Shown here: positions 25,659 through 34,376 of the stretch, piece after piece
How the letters are laid out: each line of letters opens with the position of its first letter
How positions within the stretch are numbered: position 1 is the first letter of the stretch
Assembly: GCF_009866805.1 (NCBI RefSeq)
Contig: NZ_SIZW01000042.1
Coordinates: 248,001 to 312,000 of the forward strand
Source of the DNA: Schauerella aestuarii
GTDB taxonomy: Bacteria; Pseudomonadota; Gammaproteobacteria; Burkholderiales; Burkholderiaceae_B
Length of the DNA: 64,000 nt
Direction: 5' to 3'
The notes under the pieces: model-generated
Databases searched by the model: none
What the model was told of the DNA's origin: nothing
Seen by the model: only the letters and a program-made list of their open reading frames with translations
Program-made: the position numbers and the translations under genes

Positions 25659-28045
25659 ACGATGCCCCGGGCGCGTTGCAGCGCGGCCAACACGCGTTGC
25701 GGACTCGCAGGAATGGTGTGGATCTCGGCGCCCAGGCCGGCAAGCGCATCGTTGATGGCATTGGTGATGGCGGCGGGCGGCGCGATCGCGCCGCCTTCGC
25801 CGATACCCTTCTGGCCGAACTTGGAGAAGGGGCTGGGCGTTTCCATGTGGTCCAGCCGCACGTCCGGCATCTCGCCCGCACCCGGCAGGATGTAGTCGGC
25901 CAGCGTCGACGCCAGCGGCTGCGCCTGATCGTCGAACGGCATCTCTTCGTAGAGCGCCGTGCCGATACCTTGCGCCAAGCCGCCCAGGAGCTGGCCTTCG
26001 ACGACCATCGGGTTGAGCAGCACGCCGCCGTCTTCGCACACGGCGTAATCGAGGATGGCCACGTGCCCCGTCACGGTATCCACTTCGACCGCACAGGCAT
26101 GACAGGCATAGCTGAACGTGCCGGAGTCGGGCTGCATCCGATAGCCCGCGGTGAGTCCCAGGCCGCCGGGGTTCACATCGGCCGGCAAGCGCTGCGGCGC
26201 GCGGTACCAGGTGTGCGCAACCTGCGCCAACGTCATCCGTTCTGGACCCTGCACGGCGGCAATGGCGCCGTCGTCAAACACCAGATGCTCGGCCGGTACC
26301 GCCAGCAGCGCCGCTGCGATCGCTTTGAGCCGTTCGCCCAGCGCTTCACAGGCGCTGCCGACGGCGCCGCCCGCCATGACGGCGCAGCGCGAGCCCCAGG
26401 TGCCCGTGGAGTAAGGCGAGGTGGCCGTATCACCGTGCAGAATGCGCACGCGGGCGGGATCGATGCCCAGCACGCTGTGGGCGATCTGCGCCATGGTGGT
26501 TTCCATGCTCTGACCGTGCGAATGCACGCCCAACTGCAACTCGAGAATGCCGTCGGCCGTCATGCGAGCGCTGCATTGTTCATAGCCTGGCACCATCGGG
26601 ATGCCCCAGCCGTGATAAACGGAGGTGCCGTGAGCGCCTTGTTCGCAAAACACGGCCAGCCCGAGGCCGAGCCGCTTCTGCGGCTGCGCTTGCGCATGGC
26701 GCGAGGCTTGGCGCGCCCGCCAACCGGTCCAATCCAGGCTATCGAGCGCGCGTGCCATGCACTGGCCGTAATCGCCCGAATCGAACAGCTTGCCGGTGAT
26801 ATTGGTGAACGGCATGTCGCGCGCCTCGACCAGGCTGCGCGCACGCAACACTTGCGGCTCGATGCCGAGGGTGCGCGCAGCCGCGTCGAGCGCCACTTCC
26901 AGGGCGAAACACACCCCCGTGCGTGCTACGCCGCGGTAGGGCAGGATCGGCGGCTTGTTTGTGGCGGCCGACCGGGTGTGGCAACGAAAATGATCCATCT
27001 TGTAGGGGCCGGGCAGGATCGACCCCACTTGCGCGGCTTCCAGGCACGCCGAAAACGGATACGACGAGTAGGCCCCGGAGTCGACGATGGCGTCGCAATC
27101 GATGCCGACCAGCCGGCCTTCCGGCGTCACGTGCACGGTAATGTCGTAGGCATGCTCGCGGCAATTGGCGTTGGCCCCGAGGTGCTCACGACGGTCTTCA
27201 AGCCAGCGGATGGGTCGGCGCAACCGCATGGCGAGCCATGCGCAGCAGATTTCTTCCGGCAGCAGAATGCCTTTGTAGCCAAAGCCGCCGCCTACGTCCG
27301 GCGATACGACGCGCACCTGCCCCTCGTTCAAGCCCAGGCATTCAGCCAGGCCCGTGCGGTTGATATGCGGCAATTGCGCCGCGCTCGTCACCACCAGCTG
27401 ATCGAGCCGATCGTCCCACCAGCACACCACACCGCGGCCTTCCAGCGGGGCCATGCATTGGCGCGACGTGGCCAACTGACGCGTGACCGAGATCGTGCCG
27501 GGCGGCAGCTCGGCGGGGCCATGATTGACATGCGTTTCGAGAAATACGTTGCCGTCCCATCCATCGTGCAGGCGCGTCGCGGCGCCGGCATCGGTGGCGG
27601 TCTGCATGTCGGCGATCACCGGCAGATCGTCGTAATCGACCATCACCATGCCGGCGAGATCCTCGGCTTGCGCGCGCGTGGGCGCCACGCACATCGCCAC
27701 CATTTCACCTACGAAACGCACCTTGTCGTGCGCCAACGGATGCTGCACCGAGCTGCGAAAGCCGGGCAGGCCCGAGGCGGCAAGAATGGGTTTGACATCC
27801 ACCAGATCGGCCATGGTGTACACCAGCGACTCATACCCGGCAGGTTTTTCGATGCCGCGCACGAAGGCGTGCGCGACTGGCGATCGCACGAACGCCACGT
27901 CGAGCATATCGGGCATCCGCAGGTCGCCCACGTATTGGCCGCGACCCAGCAGGAACCGCGCATCTTCCTTGCGCGGCAGGCGTGCACCGATCCCGCGGCC
28001 GGTGTCGGTCGCATCGGTATGAGCGGGGAGGTCGCGCGGGCTCAT
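25655..28045 (-). CDS. Molybdenum hydroxylase large (molybdopterin) subunit, CoxL/xanthine-dehydrogenase family
   Basis: Catalytic subunit, 796 residues. It starts GRGIGARLPRKEDARFLLGRGQYVGDL, as in the CoxL/nicotinate-dehydrogenase group. It contains the molybdopterin-binding VSPDVGGGFGYKG and the C-terminal GQKGIGEGGAIAPPAAITNAI, whose Glu is the catalytic base of these hydroxylases. The loop where CO dehydrogenases carry the copper-binding AYRCSFR reads PYRGVARTG, so this is not a CO dehydrogenase. It should hydroxylate a heterocycle or aldehyde using water. The start overlaps the amidohydrolase stop by 4 bp. Confidence 0.92.
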   Translation of the reverse strand: MSPRDLPAHTDATDTGRGIGARLPRKEDARFLLGRGQYVGDLRMPDMLDVAFVRSPVAHAFVRGIEKPAGYESLVYTMADLVDVKPILAASGLPGFRSSVQHPLAHDKVRFVGEMVAMCVAPTRAQAEDLAGMVMVDYDDLPVIADMQTATDAGAATRLHDGWDGNVFLETHVNHGPAELPPGTISVTRQLATSRQCMAPLEGRGVVCWWDDRLDQLVVTSAAQLPHINRTGLAECLGLNEGQVRVVSPDVGGGFGYKGILLPEEICCAWLAMRLRRPIRWLEDRREHLGANANCREHAYDITVHVTPEGRLVGIDCDAIVDSGAYSSYPFSACLEAAQVGSILPGPYKMDHFRCHTRSAATNKPPILPYRGVARTGVCFALEVALDAAARTLGIEPQVLRARSLVEARDMPFTNITGKLFDSGDYGQCMARALDSLDWTGWRARQASRHAQAQPQKRLGLGLAVFCEQGAHGTSVYHGWGIPMVPGYEQCSARMTADGILELQLGVHSHGQSMETTMAQIAHSVLGIDPARVRILHGDTATSPYSTGTWGSRCAVMAGGAVGSACEALGERLKAIAAALLAVPAEHLVFDDGAIAAVQGPERMTLAQVAHTWYRAPQRLPADVNPGGLGLTAGYRMQPDSGTFSYACHACAVEVDTVTGHVAILDYAVCEDGGVLLNPMVVEGQLLGGLAQGIGTALYEEMPFDDQAQPLASTLADYILPGAGEMPDVRLDHMETPSPFSKFGQKGIGEGGAIAPPAAITNAINDALAGLGAEIHTIPASPQRVLAALQRARGIV

Positions 28046-29298
28046 GCCGCTTTGGCCGACGGCAGGATGGCCGCTTCGGCGTCGTACCGCGTGCCCGCGC
28101 GCAGGCAGAAGCGCGGGCGCAGCATGCGTTGCGCCACCACTTGATTGTGCTCGTTGTCGCGCAAGGTCCATTTGCCGCGTTCGTCGGCCAGCACCGTCAC
28201 ATCGGCCACCGCGCCCGCGCCAAGATGGCCCAGCGTGCCAGCCATGCCCGCCAATTGCGCCGCATGCGTGGTCACCATGGGAATCACTTGTTCCAACGTC
28301 AGCCCCAAGGCCAGCATGCTGGTCATGGTCGACACCAGCGAGAAGCGGATGGCACTGGCAAACATGTGGTCGCCTTCATCCGGATGCTCGTCCGGCGTGC
28401 CGGCGGGCGGCGGAATGGGCGTGTTGTAGCCGTGCATGTCGGCGCCCAGCGTATGCGGCACGAAGCCCGCGTCGAGCACGCGGCGCGCCATATCGAAACT
28501 GAAGTGCGAACCGTGGCCAACGTCGATTTTCAGCCCACGATCGACAGCTTCTTTCACCAGCGGATGCACGCTGCCGTTCTGCTCGACGAAGCCGCCCGGA
28601 TGACGGCTGAAGGGGTGGGCCAGCACGTCGCCCGGTTTGAGCAGATCGAGCACTTGCGGCAGGATCGTGTCGGGATCGATATCGTGCGTGTTGGCACTGG
28701 GATCGGGCCAGAGCTGGCCGAAATGGATGTAGAGCGGCAATCCCGTGTCGTGGCCGATCTGGGCCGCCACGCGCATGACGTCGAGCCCCCAGCGGCGAAA
28801 GCCGCCGAGTTCGGCGTGCGCCTTGATGCCCACGACCAGATCGCGGTTGCTGAGCGCGGCCTTCACGGTGGCGGCGCGATCCAGACACTCGGGGCGATAC
28901 AGCTCAGGGTAGTAGTGGCCTTCCAGGCCGCCGACGAGATAGGCGGACAGCGACGACAGCACGCGCGTGGCCGCAGGCTCGGCAATGAAATGCCGGAAGG
29001 CGGGCAGGGTGATACAGCTCGCACCGCCCTGGTCGATGAGCGTGGTCACGCCCGAATGCACGCCGCACATGTCGGCATCGAGCCCGAAGCGGCCGGTGAC
29101 GTAGCGGAACACATGCGCGTGGGTATCGATCAGGCCAGGCAGTACGAGATTGCCGCGACAATCGATACGTTCGGCCGCGTCCGAAGCGGGCACATCGATG
29201 CCCGCGATCTTGCCGTCGACGATGACGAGATCGCCTACCCGATCGGTGTGTGAAGCCGGATCGATGATCCGTCCACCGCTCAGCACCGTTGTTGTCAT
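28042..29298 (-). CDS. Amidohydrolase/deacetylase-family metallohydrolase
   Basis: First gene of the 13-gene run, 418 residues. The amidohydrolase fold is clear from GGRIIDPASHTDRVGDLVI, the metal ligands in LPGLIDTHAHVF, VGIKAHAEL (the likely carbamylated or bridging lysine), IHFGQ, AHPFSRH and LGADMHGYN. The C-terminal composite strand is LGAGAVADVTVLADERGKW. This subgroup acts on amides or N-acyl compounds; a specific substrate is not known. ATG at 29298 follows GAGGAT. It is the likely first enzyme if the substrate has an amide or ring-amide bond. Confidence 0.88.
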   Translation of the reverse strand: MTTTVLSGGRIIDPASHTDRVGDLVIVDGKIAGIDVPASDAAERIDCRGNLVLPGLIDTHAHVFRYVTGRFGLDADMCGVHSGVTTLIDQGGASCITLPAFRHFIAEPAATRVLSSLSAYLVGGLEGHYYPELYRPECLDRAATVKAALSNRDLVVGIKAHAELGGFRRWGLDVMRVAAQIGHDTGLPLYIHFGQLWPDPSANTHDIDPDTILPQVLDLLKPGDVLAHPFSRHPGGFVEQNGSVHPLVKEAVDRGLKIDVGHGSHFSFDMARRVLDAGFVPHTLGADMHGYNTPIPPPAGTPDEHPDEGDHMFASAIRFSLVSTMTSMLALGLTLEQVIPMVTTHAAQLAGMAGTLGHLGAGAVADVTVLADERGKWTLRDNEHNQVVAQRMLRPRFCLRAGTRYDAEAAILPSAKAA

Positions 29299-29584
29299 GA
29301 TGATCCTCGCATCGTCTTGAGACATGCAGGATGCAAAGCAATATGTATGCCAACTTTCGGCGTTCGCGAGATCGAGAATTTTCTAATGCGTTGATAAATA
29401 ATAGGAATTTTTGATTATCAGCGTCTATAAAAATACGTGGTATACCCCGCATTAGGGTATGCCCCAAGGATGATCGGCAGGTTGTTCACGGCGGCGGCTC
29501 ATGCGTCTGCACAACGTTGGCGCACAGCGCACGCCGTCATGCACGGTTATGGCGCATTTAGGTGGCATACCACCTAATTGAACG
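29299..29584. promoter_or_regulatory. Leader of the catabolic operon with a four-copy GGYATRCC motif
   Basis: An AT-rich stretch (about 29340-29460) in front of the minus-strand operon. Four copies of a GGYATRCC-like motif are present: GTATGCC at 29345-29351, GGTATACC at 29439-29446, GGTATGCC at 29456-29463, and TAGGTGGCATACCACCTA (29559-29576), a perfect 7-bp inverted repeat with a 4-bp spacer. ATACCC/GGGTAT at 29442-29460 is another inverted repeat. GATAAT on the minus strand (around 29415-29420) could be a -10 element. The symmetry fits a GntR-type regulator; no such gene adjoins. Confidence 0.55.
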
Positions 29585-29612
29585 AAAAAAACCCACGTCG
29601 GTGAGACGAGGG
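29585..29612 (-). terminator. Rho-independent terminator of psd
   Basis: On the minus strand CCCTCGTC pairs with GACGTGGG (8 bp with one T-T mismatch, loop TCACC) and is followed by seven T residues. It lies 15 bp after the psd stop codon and separates psd from the catabolic operon, whose own promoter must therefore lie downstream of it. Confidence 0.85.
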
Positions 29613-29626
29613 CGGTCAGCCAGCGA

Positions 29627-30493
29627 TTACAGCGAGGTCAGCGAGAGTGCCTGGCCCATCTTCACCGGACCCAGCGCGGTGGGCGTGGCGGGCCAGGGCA
29701 CCTGACCCGGGCCGAAGAGCATGATGACCGTGGAGCCAAGTTTGAAGCGCCCCAGCTCGTCGCCTTTTTGCAGCGTGATCGGCGTTTCGGCATGCGGGCC
29801 ATAGGTTTGCGTGTGCACGGTATCGGCGGTGGGGCCGGCGCGGCCACCCCATACGGTTTCGATGCCGGCCACGATCATCGCACCCACGAGCACCACCGCC
29901 ACCGGGCCGTAATCGGTGTCGAACATACAGACCAGACGTTCGTTACGCGCGAAGAGGGCATGCACATTCGACGCGGTCAGCGGATTCACCGAGAACTGGC
30001 GGCCAGGGATGTAGATCGTCTCGCGCAGCGTGCCCGTCACGGGCATGTGCACGCGGTGATAGTCCTTGGGCGCGAGGTAGATGGTGGCGAAGTCGCCGCC
30101 GGCGAACGGCGCTGCACGACGTTCGCTGCCCCCGAGCAACTCGGTCACGCTGTAGTCATGTCCCTTGGCCTGAAAGACGCGGCCATCGCGCACACGGCCC
30201 AGCTGGCTGATGGCCCCATCGGCCGGGCTCAAGACGGCGCCGGGCGTCGCATCCAGCGGTCGGGCGCCGGGTTTGAGTGCCCGCGTGAAGAATGCGTTGA
30301 AATGCTCGAACGCGTGCGAATCCTGGATCGCCGACTCACTCATATCGACGCCGTATTTACGGATGAATCGATCGATCATCCAGTTTTTGTAGGCGGGATA
30401 TCGGCATTCGGCAGCCAATCCGAATACGCCGGTGACGAGTCGGTGCGGCAACAGGTATTGGCCAGCCAAAAACAAGCGGTCTTGCGGCGACAT
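29627..30493 (-). CDS. psd: Phosphatidylserine decarboxylase proenzyme
   Basis: Makes phosphatidylethanolamine from phosphatidylserine at the inner membrane. The 288-residue proenzyme has the self-cleaving site FKLGSTVIMLFG, where the serine becomes the pyruvoyl group of the alpha chain. Other family marks are SPADGAISQLG, APKDYHRVHMPVTG and FSVNPLTASNVHALFARNER. ATG at 30493 gives the short form typical of proteobacteria (MSPQDRLFLAGQYLLPHRL). It lies 76 bp after the c-di-GMP protein gene in the same direction. A terminator follows. Confidence 0.95.
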   Translation of the reverse strand: MSPQDRLFLAGQYLLPHRLVTGVFGLAAECRYPAYKNWMIDRFIRKYGVDMSESAIQDSHAFEHFNAFFTRALKPGARPLDATPGAVLSPADGAISQLGRVRDGRVFQAKGHDYSVTELLGGSERRAAPFAGGDFATIYLAPKDYHRVHMPVTGTLRETIYIPGRQFSVNPLTASNVHALFARNERLVCMFDTDYGPVAVVLVGAMIVAGIETVWGGRAGPTADTVHTQTYGPHAETPITLQKGDELGRFKLGSTVIMLFGPGQVPWPATPTALGPVKMGQALSLTSL

Positions 30494-30569
30494 GAATGCA
30501 TCACTCTTAGTTAGGGCGCGTGTGCGCGTTGGCGCGAGTGTAACGCGCCCCGCAACCCGCGCGCCCGGC

Positions 30570-33533
30570 TCAGTGATAGCCCGTGCGAGGCGGGCGCGCC
30601 ACGCTGGCCGCATCCTCGTCGGGCGCAACCAGACGCGCGACGACCGCTGCGACCTCAGGATCGGTGATGAATGACGCGGCCGATGTGCCGCTCAACAGCT
30701 TTTCGGGCAACATCGGCCGGGCGACGGCCCAACCCTGCACATAGTCCACCCCGAGCTCGATCAATGTTTCGAGCGTGGCGGCGTCTTCGGCCCACTCGGC
30801 GATGCTGCGCATGCCCAGGTTGCGCGCCAGTTCCACGATGGCTTCGACGATGGCGACGTTGGCCGGATGCTGATTCATGCTCCGAACGAACGAACCATCG
30901 ATCTTCAGTGCATCGGCCGACAGCGCTTTCAAATATGAAAACGACGTATATCCGGCGCCGAAGTCGTCCAGCGCAATCTTGGCCCCCTGGCCACGTACCC
31001 GGTCGATGAACCGGCGGCTGTTTTCCAGATCGTGCAGGGCAACGCTCTCGGTGATTTCGATGCACAGCTTCTGCATGCTGCGCCGATGACGTGCCAGCAC
31101 TTTGAAGACGGTGTCGATGAATGCTTCGTCGTTGAGCGATGCGCCACTCAGATTGACGCACACGAAGCGGGTATGGGCCAGCGCTGTTTCGTTGCGGCCC
31201 ATCCATGTCAACGTGGTGTCCAGCACCCAGGCATCGAGCTCGCCCATGTGGCCGCTACTTTCCGCCGCTGCAATCACACGGTTGGCCGGCACGATGCTGC
31301 CGTCGTCGGCGCGCATGCGCAGCAGCACCTCGAAGTCCAGCGCGTCGAACGGATTGCGCAGCGACATGATCGGCTGCATCTCGAGGAACAGCCCGTGTGG
31401 CGTGAATGTTGTCCCGAGCGCTTCGATGACCCGCATGGCTTCGACCCGCTCGGCGAAGGCCGATGCGTTGCGATCGTAGGCCACGATGTGCCCCCGCGCG
31501 CCTTGTTTGGCCTGGCGGCAAGCATGATCGGCGGCCGCGATGGCATCCTGCGGGGCAAGCTCCGCCACGATTTCGATCACGCCGATCGACACACGAATCT
31601 GGAAGGCGCGGTGGCGCACTTGCACGGCCTGGTCGCAAATGGCTTCCACGATGCGCCGGCTGACGGCTTGCGCTTGCGCCATGGTGGTGTCGCGCATCAC
31701 GATGATGAACTCGTCGCCACCGATGCGGCCCAGCGAGTGATGCGCGTCGATCACGAGATTGACCCGACGGCAGACTTCGCGCAGCACCTCATCGCCGGTC
31801 TGGTGGCCATACAGATCGTTGACGAGCTTGAAGCGGTCCAGATCGAGGTAGGCCAACGCCAACGGGTGCGCCTGGCGTTCATCCTGGACTGCAGCATCGA
31901 GCATGCGTTCGATCCCGCGACGGTTCAGCACGCCCGTCAGGGAGTCGTTATCGGCCAGATAGGCCAGTTGATCCGTGGCTTTGCGGCGTTCGGTAACGTC
32001 CTGCAGCGAACCCTCGATTCGATCGCCGGCGTACGCCGCGCGCACGGCGTACCAGCGCGGTTCGGCCGGCGGCACCGACAATCCGCGGATCTCGATATCG
32101 GGTGTGCGCGTATCGGCGGCCGCCGCACGCAGCGCTTCCCAGGCGCTGGGCTCGAAAAAGTCGCGCCAGTTCAGGTGGTCCAGATCCTCTTGCGAGATGG
32201 CGAGCTTGCGCTGCATTGCCGTGTTCAACCGCACGAAGCGGCCGTCGGATTCCAGCGTGAACAGCCCCACAGGGGTGACATCGTAGGTGCGCAGCAATTC
32301 ACGCTGCGCGTCGATCCGGGAATCGCGCTCTTCGCGCATCTGTTCGGCAAAAGCACAAGCCGCCATCAGACTCGATGCCAGCGCGGCGGTCACGCTGTTG
32401 AACGATCCGACGAGGCCCTTGAAATCCCAGGCCGCGGCAATCACTTCGGAGATCGATGCCGCCAGCACGGTGCCCAGCGCAGCCGCATACCAGATGGCGA
32501 TGCCCGAGCGGCGCAGCACGATGATGCGGCCCAGGCAGAAGATCACCGCCACGATACCGAAGGCGACGATGGTCCACATGACCGGAAGGAACAGGGCGAA
32601 CGGCAATACGAACGACAGCGCCAGCAGCGCGATGCCCGAGAACATCACGGCGCGCAGCAGCCAGCCGTAGCCCAGGGTTTTGAGTTCGCTTTTGAAGAAT
32701 TGCGTGAAAAGCGTATAGGTAAGGAGGTAGTAGCTGGCGATCGTGATCTGGCGCGTGAGCGCGATCCATTCCGGATCGATGGGACGCCCGAGCCATTGCG
32801 TATCCCAGCCCATCGAGATGGCACCCAGGCGGAGATTGCCGACCAGCCAGGCGCCGAACAGCACATAGCGCGATTCGCGATTGATCAGCGCCGTCATCAG
32901 CACGAACGCGGCAAGCGTGAGCAAACCGCCTTCGAGCAAGCCGGCGCTGTGATGGAAGGCTTCGTTGGCCGTCATCATCTGGGCACGGGGCCATTGCGAG
33001 AGGGCGATGCGGGCGGGCCCTGAAAAAGTGGCCCGGCAAAGAATCTGCGGCGGCAGGCCGTCGATGGCTCGATGGAGCATGAAGCCCGCGCGTTCGACCA
33101 CAACCACGCCTTGCGTCCCGTGCCGATCGCCACTCCCCAACGGCGCCAGGGTGGCGTTGTCCCAGCACTGTAGGGTACGCAGATGGCGCGACGGCCAGTC
33201 GAGGACGACGTCATGCTCGCGCGGCGCGGGCTTCATCGCCACGGTCACCCAGAATGGGCTTTCGGCCAGGTGGGTATCTTCGAACGTGACGGTAGAGGCC
33301 GTGGGCGCCGTCAATTGCGCGCGCGCGGCCTCAGGGGTAAGGGCGGCTTCGGGATCCGCCAGCACCTGGAAGGGCAGCGTCATCCCGCCATGCGGCTGGT
33401 AGACGCTGCCCCCCGAAAAGAGCATGAACAGCGAAAACACTGCGATCGCGGCAGGGATCACGTAATACGAAAACCTGCGAACGAGCGCATCGACAAAATC
33501 GATCACTTGAAACGCGTCGTTCCTTTCGCTCAC
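30570..33533 (-). CDS. Membrane sensor GGDEF-EAL protein (7TMR-DISM-like, PAS)
   Basis: A 987-residue c-di-GMP enzyme. A short N-terminal helix (about residues 24-44), a periplasmic part (about 45-200) and about seven membrane segments (about 200-395) resemble the 7TMR-DISM layout. A PAS-like segment follows (about 415-535, LFTLESDGRFVRLNTA). The GGDEF domain has LDRFKLVND and an intact RIGGDEFIIV. The EAL domain has EVL instead of EAL in the signature (FEVLLRMR). Other phosphodiesterase residues are present: NLSG, ITESVAL, ALDDFGAGY, LKIDGSFVR, AEWAED and QGWAVARP. Either activity, or a balance of both, is possible. The gene is 21 bp after the FeeM-like gene. Confidence 0.9.
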   Translation of the reverse strand: MSERNDAFQVIDFVDALVRRFSYYVIPAAIAVFSLFMLFSGGSVYQPHGGMTLPFQVLADPEAALTPEAARAQLTAPTASTVTFEDTHLAESPFWVTVAMKPAPREHDVVLDWPSRHLRTLQCWDNATLAPLGSGDRHGTQGVVVVERAGFMLHRAIDGLPPQILCRATFSGPARIALSQWPRAQMMTANEAFHHSAGLLEGGLLTLAAFVLMTALINRESRYVLFGAWLVGNLRLGAISMGWDTQWLGRPIDPEWIALTRQITIASYYLLTYTLFTQFFKSELKTLGYGWLLRAVMFSGIALLALSFVLPFALFLPVMWTIVAFGIVAVIFCLGRIIVLRRSGIAIWYAAALGTVLAASISEVIAAAWDFKGLVGSFNSVTAALASSLMAACAFAEQMREERDSRIDAQRELLRTYDVTPVGLFTLESDGRFVRLNTAMQRKLAISQEDLDHLNWRDFFEPSAWEALRAAAADTRTPDIEIRGLSVPPAEPRWYAVRAAYAGDRIEGSLQDVTERRKATDQLAYLADNDSLTGVLNRRGIERMLDAAVQDERQAHPLALAYLDLDRFKLVNDLYGHQTGDEVLREVCRRVNLVIDAHHSLGRIGGDEFIIVMRDTTMAQAQAVSRRIVEAICDQAVQVRHRAFQIRVSIGVIEIVAELAPQDAIAAADHACRQAKQGARGHIVAYDRNASAFAERVEAMRVIEALGTTFTPHGLFLEMQPIMSLRNPFDALDFEVLLRMRADDGSIVPANRVIAAAESSGHMGELDAWVLDTTLTWMGRNETALAHTRFVCVNLSGASLNDEAFIDTVFKVLARHRRSMQKLCIEITESVALHDLENSRRFIDRVRGQGAKIALDDFGAGYTSFSYLKALSADALKIDGSFVRSMNQHPANVAIVEAIVELARNLGMRSIAEWAEDAATLETLIELGVDYVQGWAVARPMLPEKLLSGTSAASFITDPEVAAVVARLVAPDEDAASVARPPRTGYH

Positions 33534-33554
33534 GAAGCCCCACCGTATTTATGA

Positions 33555-34313
33555 TCAATGCTCAATCCCTCGCGCGGCAGCCAGCAACAGCTTTTCGACG
33601 CTCAGGTCACCTGCAGGCGAGACAGTAGGGACGATTGTAATGTCTGGATGCACCGTTCGGACGATAAAGTCGTAGAGCGGATGATCGGCTGCCTCCCATT
33701 TTGCTTGCGCCGTCGGGATATGGAACGCGAGCACGCGGTGGGGAATGTTACCGGCATGACGCATCGGAATGTATCCAGCCCCCGGGAAAACCTCCTGAAA
33801 CAGCAAGGCGTCGTACTGCCGATCGAGTGGCGAACGTCCGGCAATGACCATCCATTCGATGCCAGCGGAGACGCAGTAGAGGTAGTAGGCTTTGAACAGG
33901 ACGTGCTTGGTCAGTCGGCCGATCGTGCCCGCCGTGGTGCCCAGACGAGTTGCCTCAGCAAGTGATTTTCCTTGCAGCCAATCCGGCAACTGAACCGACT
34001 GTTCGAGCCAGAGCGGGCCGTTGCGATTGGTCTGGATTCGCATCGTGCCCAACGGCGCGCCGTCGAGTTTCGATTCGGCCAGCAGGACGACCGCGCCCGG
34101 ATCGTTGTCGTGCCGTTCCGGTGCGCCCATGGTGGCCGCCAATGTCGGGATATGTCGGCCGTAAGCCGCGCGGCGCATATCGATCGCCTTGCCGAGTGCA
34201 TCGGTGTCGGTGACGACCCGAACGGTGAAGGGGAGGCGTTCTTCTGGACGAGGCAGAAGGTCTTGTCGAGCCGTTGCAGCATCAGGGAGCGAGTGAAAGG
34301 GTGTAGGCGACAT
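33555..34313 (-). CDS. FeeM-like N-acyl amino acid synthase (GNAT-type acyltransferase)
   Basis: A 252-residue acyltransferase-like protein. The pattern VRVVTDTDALGKAIDMRRAAYGRHIP, VLLAESKLDGAPLGTMRI, AEATRLGTTAG and VFPGAGYIPMRHAGNIPHRVLAFHI fits the autoinducer-synthase/FeeM fold, in which an acyl group from acyl-ACP is joined to an amino acid. The specific product is not known, and the exosortase-associated acyltransferases are close relatives. ATG at 34313 follows AAAGGA; in-frame starts further up lack a site. Downstream lies the GGDEF-EAL gene in the same operon, which links a lipid-signal enzyme to c-di-GMP. Confidence 0.65.
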   Translation of the reverse strand: MSPTPFHSLPDAATARQDLLPRPEERLPFTVRVVTDTDALGKAIDMRRAAYGRHIPTLAATMGAPERHDNDPGAVVLLAESKLDGAPLGTMRIQTNRNGPLWLEQSVQLPDWLQGKSLAEATRLGTTAGTIGRLTKHVLFKAYYLYCVSAGIEWMVIAGRSPLDRQYDALLFQEVFPGAGYIPMRHAGNIPHRVLAFHIPTAQAKWEAADHPLYDFIVRTVHPDITIVPTVSPAGDLSVEKLLLAAARGIEH

Positions 34314-34337
34314 GGTGTTTCCTTTGACAGGGATGGC

Positions 34338-34376
34338 GCGCTGCAACAGCGCAACGCGTGCGAAGAGATTCGCACG
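34338..34376 (-). promoter_or_regulatory. Two adjacent perfect hairpins in the 5' UTR of the FeeM-like gene
   Basis: In the leader RNA, GCGCTG/CAGCGC (34338-34352, 3-nt loop) and CGTGCGAA/TTCGCACG (34357-34376, 4-nt loop) are both perfect. They stand 25-63 bp before the start codon, close to but not covering the ribosome site. A regulatory or stabilising role is inferred from structure only. Confidence 0.45.

Noticed and set aside
24313-28045. Carbon monoxide dehydrogenase
   Set aside because: The copper-binding AYRCSFR loop is missing from the large subunit.
25676-28144. An 822-codon open frame on the plus strand opposite the molybdenum hydroxylase gene
   Set aside because: It is the reverse of a strongly coding, high-GC gene with clear motifs; its translation is low-complexity Arg/His/Gly and resembles no family.
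31032-33023. A 663-codon open frame on the plus strand opposite the GGDEF-EAL gene
   Set aside because: Shadow frame, rich in His, Gln, Arg and Gly, with no family resemblance.
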